Assembly: GCA_017510335.1 (NCBI GenBank)
Contig: JAFWNM010000013.1
Coordinates: forward strand, 248,001-312,000
Direction: 5' to 3'
Length of the DNA stretch: 64,000 nt
Origin: Paracoccaceae bacterium
Lineage (GTDB): Bacteria > Pseudomonadota > Alphaproteobacteria > Rhodobacterales > Rhodobacteraceae
Shown here: positions 62,719 through 64,000 of the stretch, piece after piece
Position numbering within the stretch: the stretch's first letter is position 1
Layout of the letters: the number at the start of each line of letters is the position of its first letter
Made by a program: the position numbers and the translations under genes
Notes under the pieces: model-generated
What the model was told of the DNA's origin: nothing
What the model saw: only the letters and a program-made list of their open reading frames with translations
The model's database searches: none

Positions 62719-64000
62719 CAGCCCGCCGCCCGTTCCGCACCTGCCGCAATCGCGGCGCGCAGCTTGCGTTCCAGCGCTTCCTGACGGGATTTGGTGTGCA
62801 GTTTCAACCCGAACATATCCTTGACATAGAACGTATCGACCACCTGCACCCCGAAGGTTGCGATTACGGCGCTGGCAATGGTGATATTGGCATCCGCAAG
62901 GGTGCGCGTCAGGTCATGCAGCAGGCCGGGGCGGTCGCGTGTGTCCACTTCGATGATGGTGTAGATTTCCGACCCTTCATTATCAAAGCTGATATGCGTG
63001 GGCACGCGGAACGCGCGGTCGCGCTTCTTGACCTTGTCGCGCCCTGCCAGTTCGCGCGCGGCAACCACTTCGCCAGCGAAGGTGCGTTCGATCATCTTGC
63101 GCAGGCGCGGCAGGCGGTCCGCCTCGTAGGGGTGTCCTTCGGCATCCTGTATCCAGAACGCCGCCGTGGCATAACCGTCTTTGGTTGTATAGGTGCGCGC
63201 GTCCACAATATTGGCCCCCACCAGCGCCAATGCCCCCGCAAAACGCGAGAAAATACCGGGATGGTCGGACAGCACGAAACACGCGCGCGTGGCGTCGCGT
63301 TCAGGTTCGGGGTGCAGGTCAATGCTGATGGCGTCGGGCTTGATGTCGCGCAGCATATGCGCAAACACCACATGCGTGGGCGTTGGCAACCCCTGCCAAT
63401 AGGGGTCGTAATGGCGGCCCACCTCATGGCGCAATTCCGCGCGCGGCCAATCCTCCAGCGCGCTGCGCAAGGCGCGCTTGGCCTCGTCTGAACGGTTCTC
63501 GCGGTTCAGTTCTTCCAGACCGTTTTCCAGCGCATTCGCAGTTTCGCGGTACAGCTGGCGCAGCAACATCGCCTTCCAGTTATTCCATGTTCCCGGCCCC
63601 ACCCCGCGAATGTCACACACTGTCAGCACAGTCAGCAGGTCCAGCCGTTCACGGGTTTTGACCAGTTTGGCGAAATCGCGCACAGTGCGCGGGTCCGAAA
63701 TGTCACGTTTTTGCGCAGTATCGGCCATCAGCAGATGATAGCGCACCAGCCATTCCACAGTTTCGCATTCAAGCTTTTTCAAGCCAAGGCGCGGGGCGAC
63801 CTTGCGCGCAAGCTGCGCGCCCAGAACCGAATGGTCCTCTGGTCGGCCCTTGCCTATATCATGCAGCAGCAAGGCCACATAAATGACCTTGCGATTCACC
63901 CCTTCCTTCAAAATCCGAGAGGCGACGGGCAGTTCCTCGATCAATTCGCCGCGTTCGATCTGCGCAAGCGTGCTGATCACCTGAATGGTGTGTTCGTCCA
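62718..64000 (-). CDS. glnD: PII uridylyltransferase GlnD, C-terminal part (5' end outside window)
   Basis: About 427 codons are visible; the frame stays open to the window end with D-E-H-T-I-Q-V-I-S. Present are the HD domain (L-L-L-H-D-I-G-K-G-R-P-E-D-H-S), which removes UMP from PII, and two ACT domains (S-D-H-P-G-I-F-S-R-F-A-G-A-L-A and V-D-T-R-D-R-P-G-L-L-H-D-L-T) that sense glutamine. The nucleotidyltransferase domain lies outside. GlnD controls nitrogen signalling through PII. Confidence 0.95.
   Translation of the reverse strand, partial: DEHTIQVISTLAQIERGELIEELPVASRILKEGVNRKVIYVALLLHDIGKGRPEDHSVLGAQLARKVAPRLGLKKLECETVEWLVRYHLLMADTAQKRDISDPRTVRDFAKLVKTRERLDLLTVLTVCDIRGVGPGTWNNWKAMLLRQLYRETANALENGLEELNRENRSDEAKRALRSALEDWPRAELRHEVGRHYDPYWQGLPTPTHVVFAHMLRDIKPDAISIDLHPEPERDATRACFVLSDHPGIFSRFAGALALVGANIVDARTYTTKDGYATAAFWIQDAEGHPYEADRLPRLRKMIERTFAGEVVAARELAGRDKVKKRDRAFRVPTHISFDNEGSEIYTIIEVDTRDRPGLLHDLTRTLADANITIASAVIATFGVQVVDTFYVKDMFGLKLHTKSRQEALERKLRAAIAAGAERAAG

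Overview
The window is a high-GC alphaproteobacterial chromosome segment, most likely from the Rhodobacteraceae (order Rhodobacterales). This rests on the aapJQMP order, a cysG-DUF2849-cysI-cysH-DUF934 sulfate operon, the short bacterial-type ProRS, proS near lolC/lolD, a TakP-like TRAP cluster and typical family sequences throughout. A glucosylglycerol-phosphate synthase with its phosphatase suggests a salt-stressed habitat (marine, saline or soda-lake); that is inference. The genus cannot be fixed from the sequence alone.

Layout. 1-1.7 kb: end of a Crp/Fnr regulator, a small DUF2892 membrane protein, tRNA-Gln and a decayed integrase. 1.7-4.1 kb: SulP anion transporter plus tandem universal stress protein. 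4.4-6.5 kb (minus): ribE-scpA-scpB. 6.7-11.2 kb: capsule export/Kdo-linker genes kpsS, an OPX lipoprotein and kpsC. 11.3-15.5 kb: DMT permease and a TRAP transporter (dctPQM). 15.7-17.8 kb: waaA (Kdo transferase) and a glycosyltransferase. 18.4-20.7 kb (minus): HAD phosphatase and ggpS for glucosylglycerol. 20.9-22.6 kb: cold-shock protein, an orphan GAPDH and hemP. 22.7-27.2 kb (minus): aapJQMP amino-acid ABC transporter. 27.4-30.9 kb: tRNA(CAU), purM-purN, a DUF2799 lipoprotein, rlmB and tRNA-Tyr.

30.9-40.7 kb is a compact integrated element, bounded by a 17-bp direct repeat whose left copy is the 3' end of tRNA-Tyr. All recognised genes read in one direction. They are a P4-type integrase, an AlpA-like regulator, a large primase/helicase-like replication protein, a helically phased iteron array right behind it, a terminase-small-like protein, three overlapping micro-ORFs, a full terminase large subunit, a few unknown phage-type proteins and a small AT-richer lipoprotein. 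No portal, capsid, tail or lysis gene is present. I read it as a candidate phage satellite rather than a worn prophage; it is the most interesting part of the window.

40.9-45.4 kb: assimilatory sulfate reduction operon (siroheme synthase, sulfite reductase, APS reductase and two helpers). 45.5-51.9 kb: rpsA, rlmJ, an orphan TbpB-like surface lipoprotein, an MFS permease, an AlkA-type glycosylase and an esterase. 52.1-53.9 kb: membrane-anchored pentapeptide-repeat protein. 54-58.2 kb (minus): proS, hemerythrin-like protein, lolC/E and lolD. 58.4-64 kb: Tat-exported L,D-transpeptidase, trpS, a rhomboid-like protein without a catalytic serine, murJ and the 3' part of glnD. Three kinds of dispersed intergenic repeat recur in the window.
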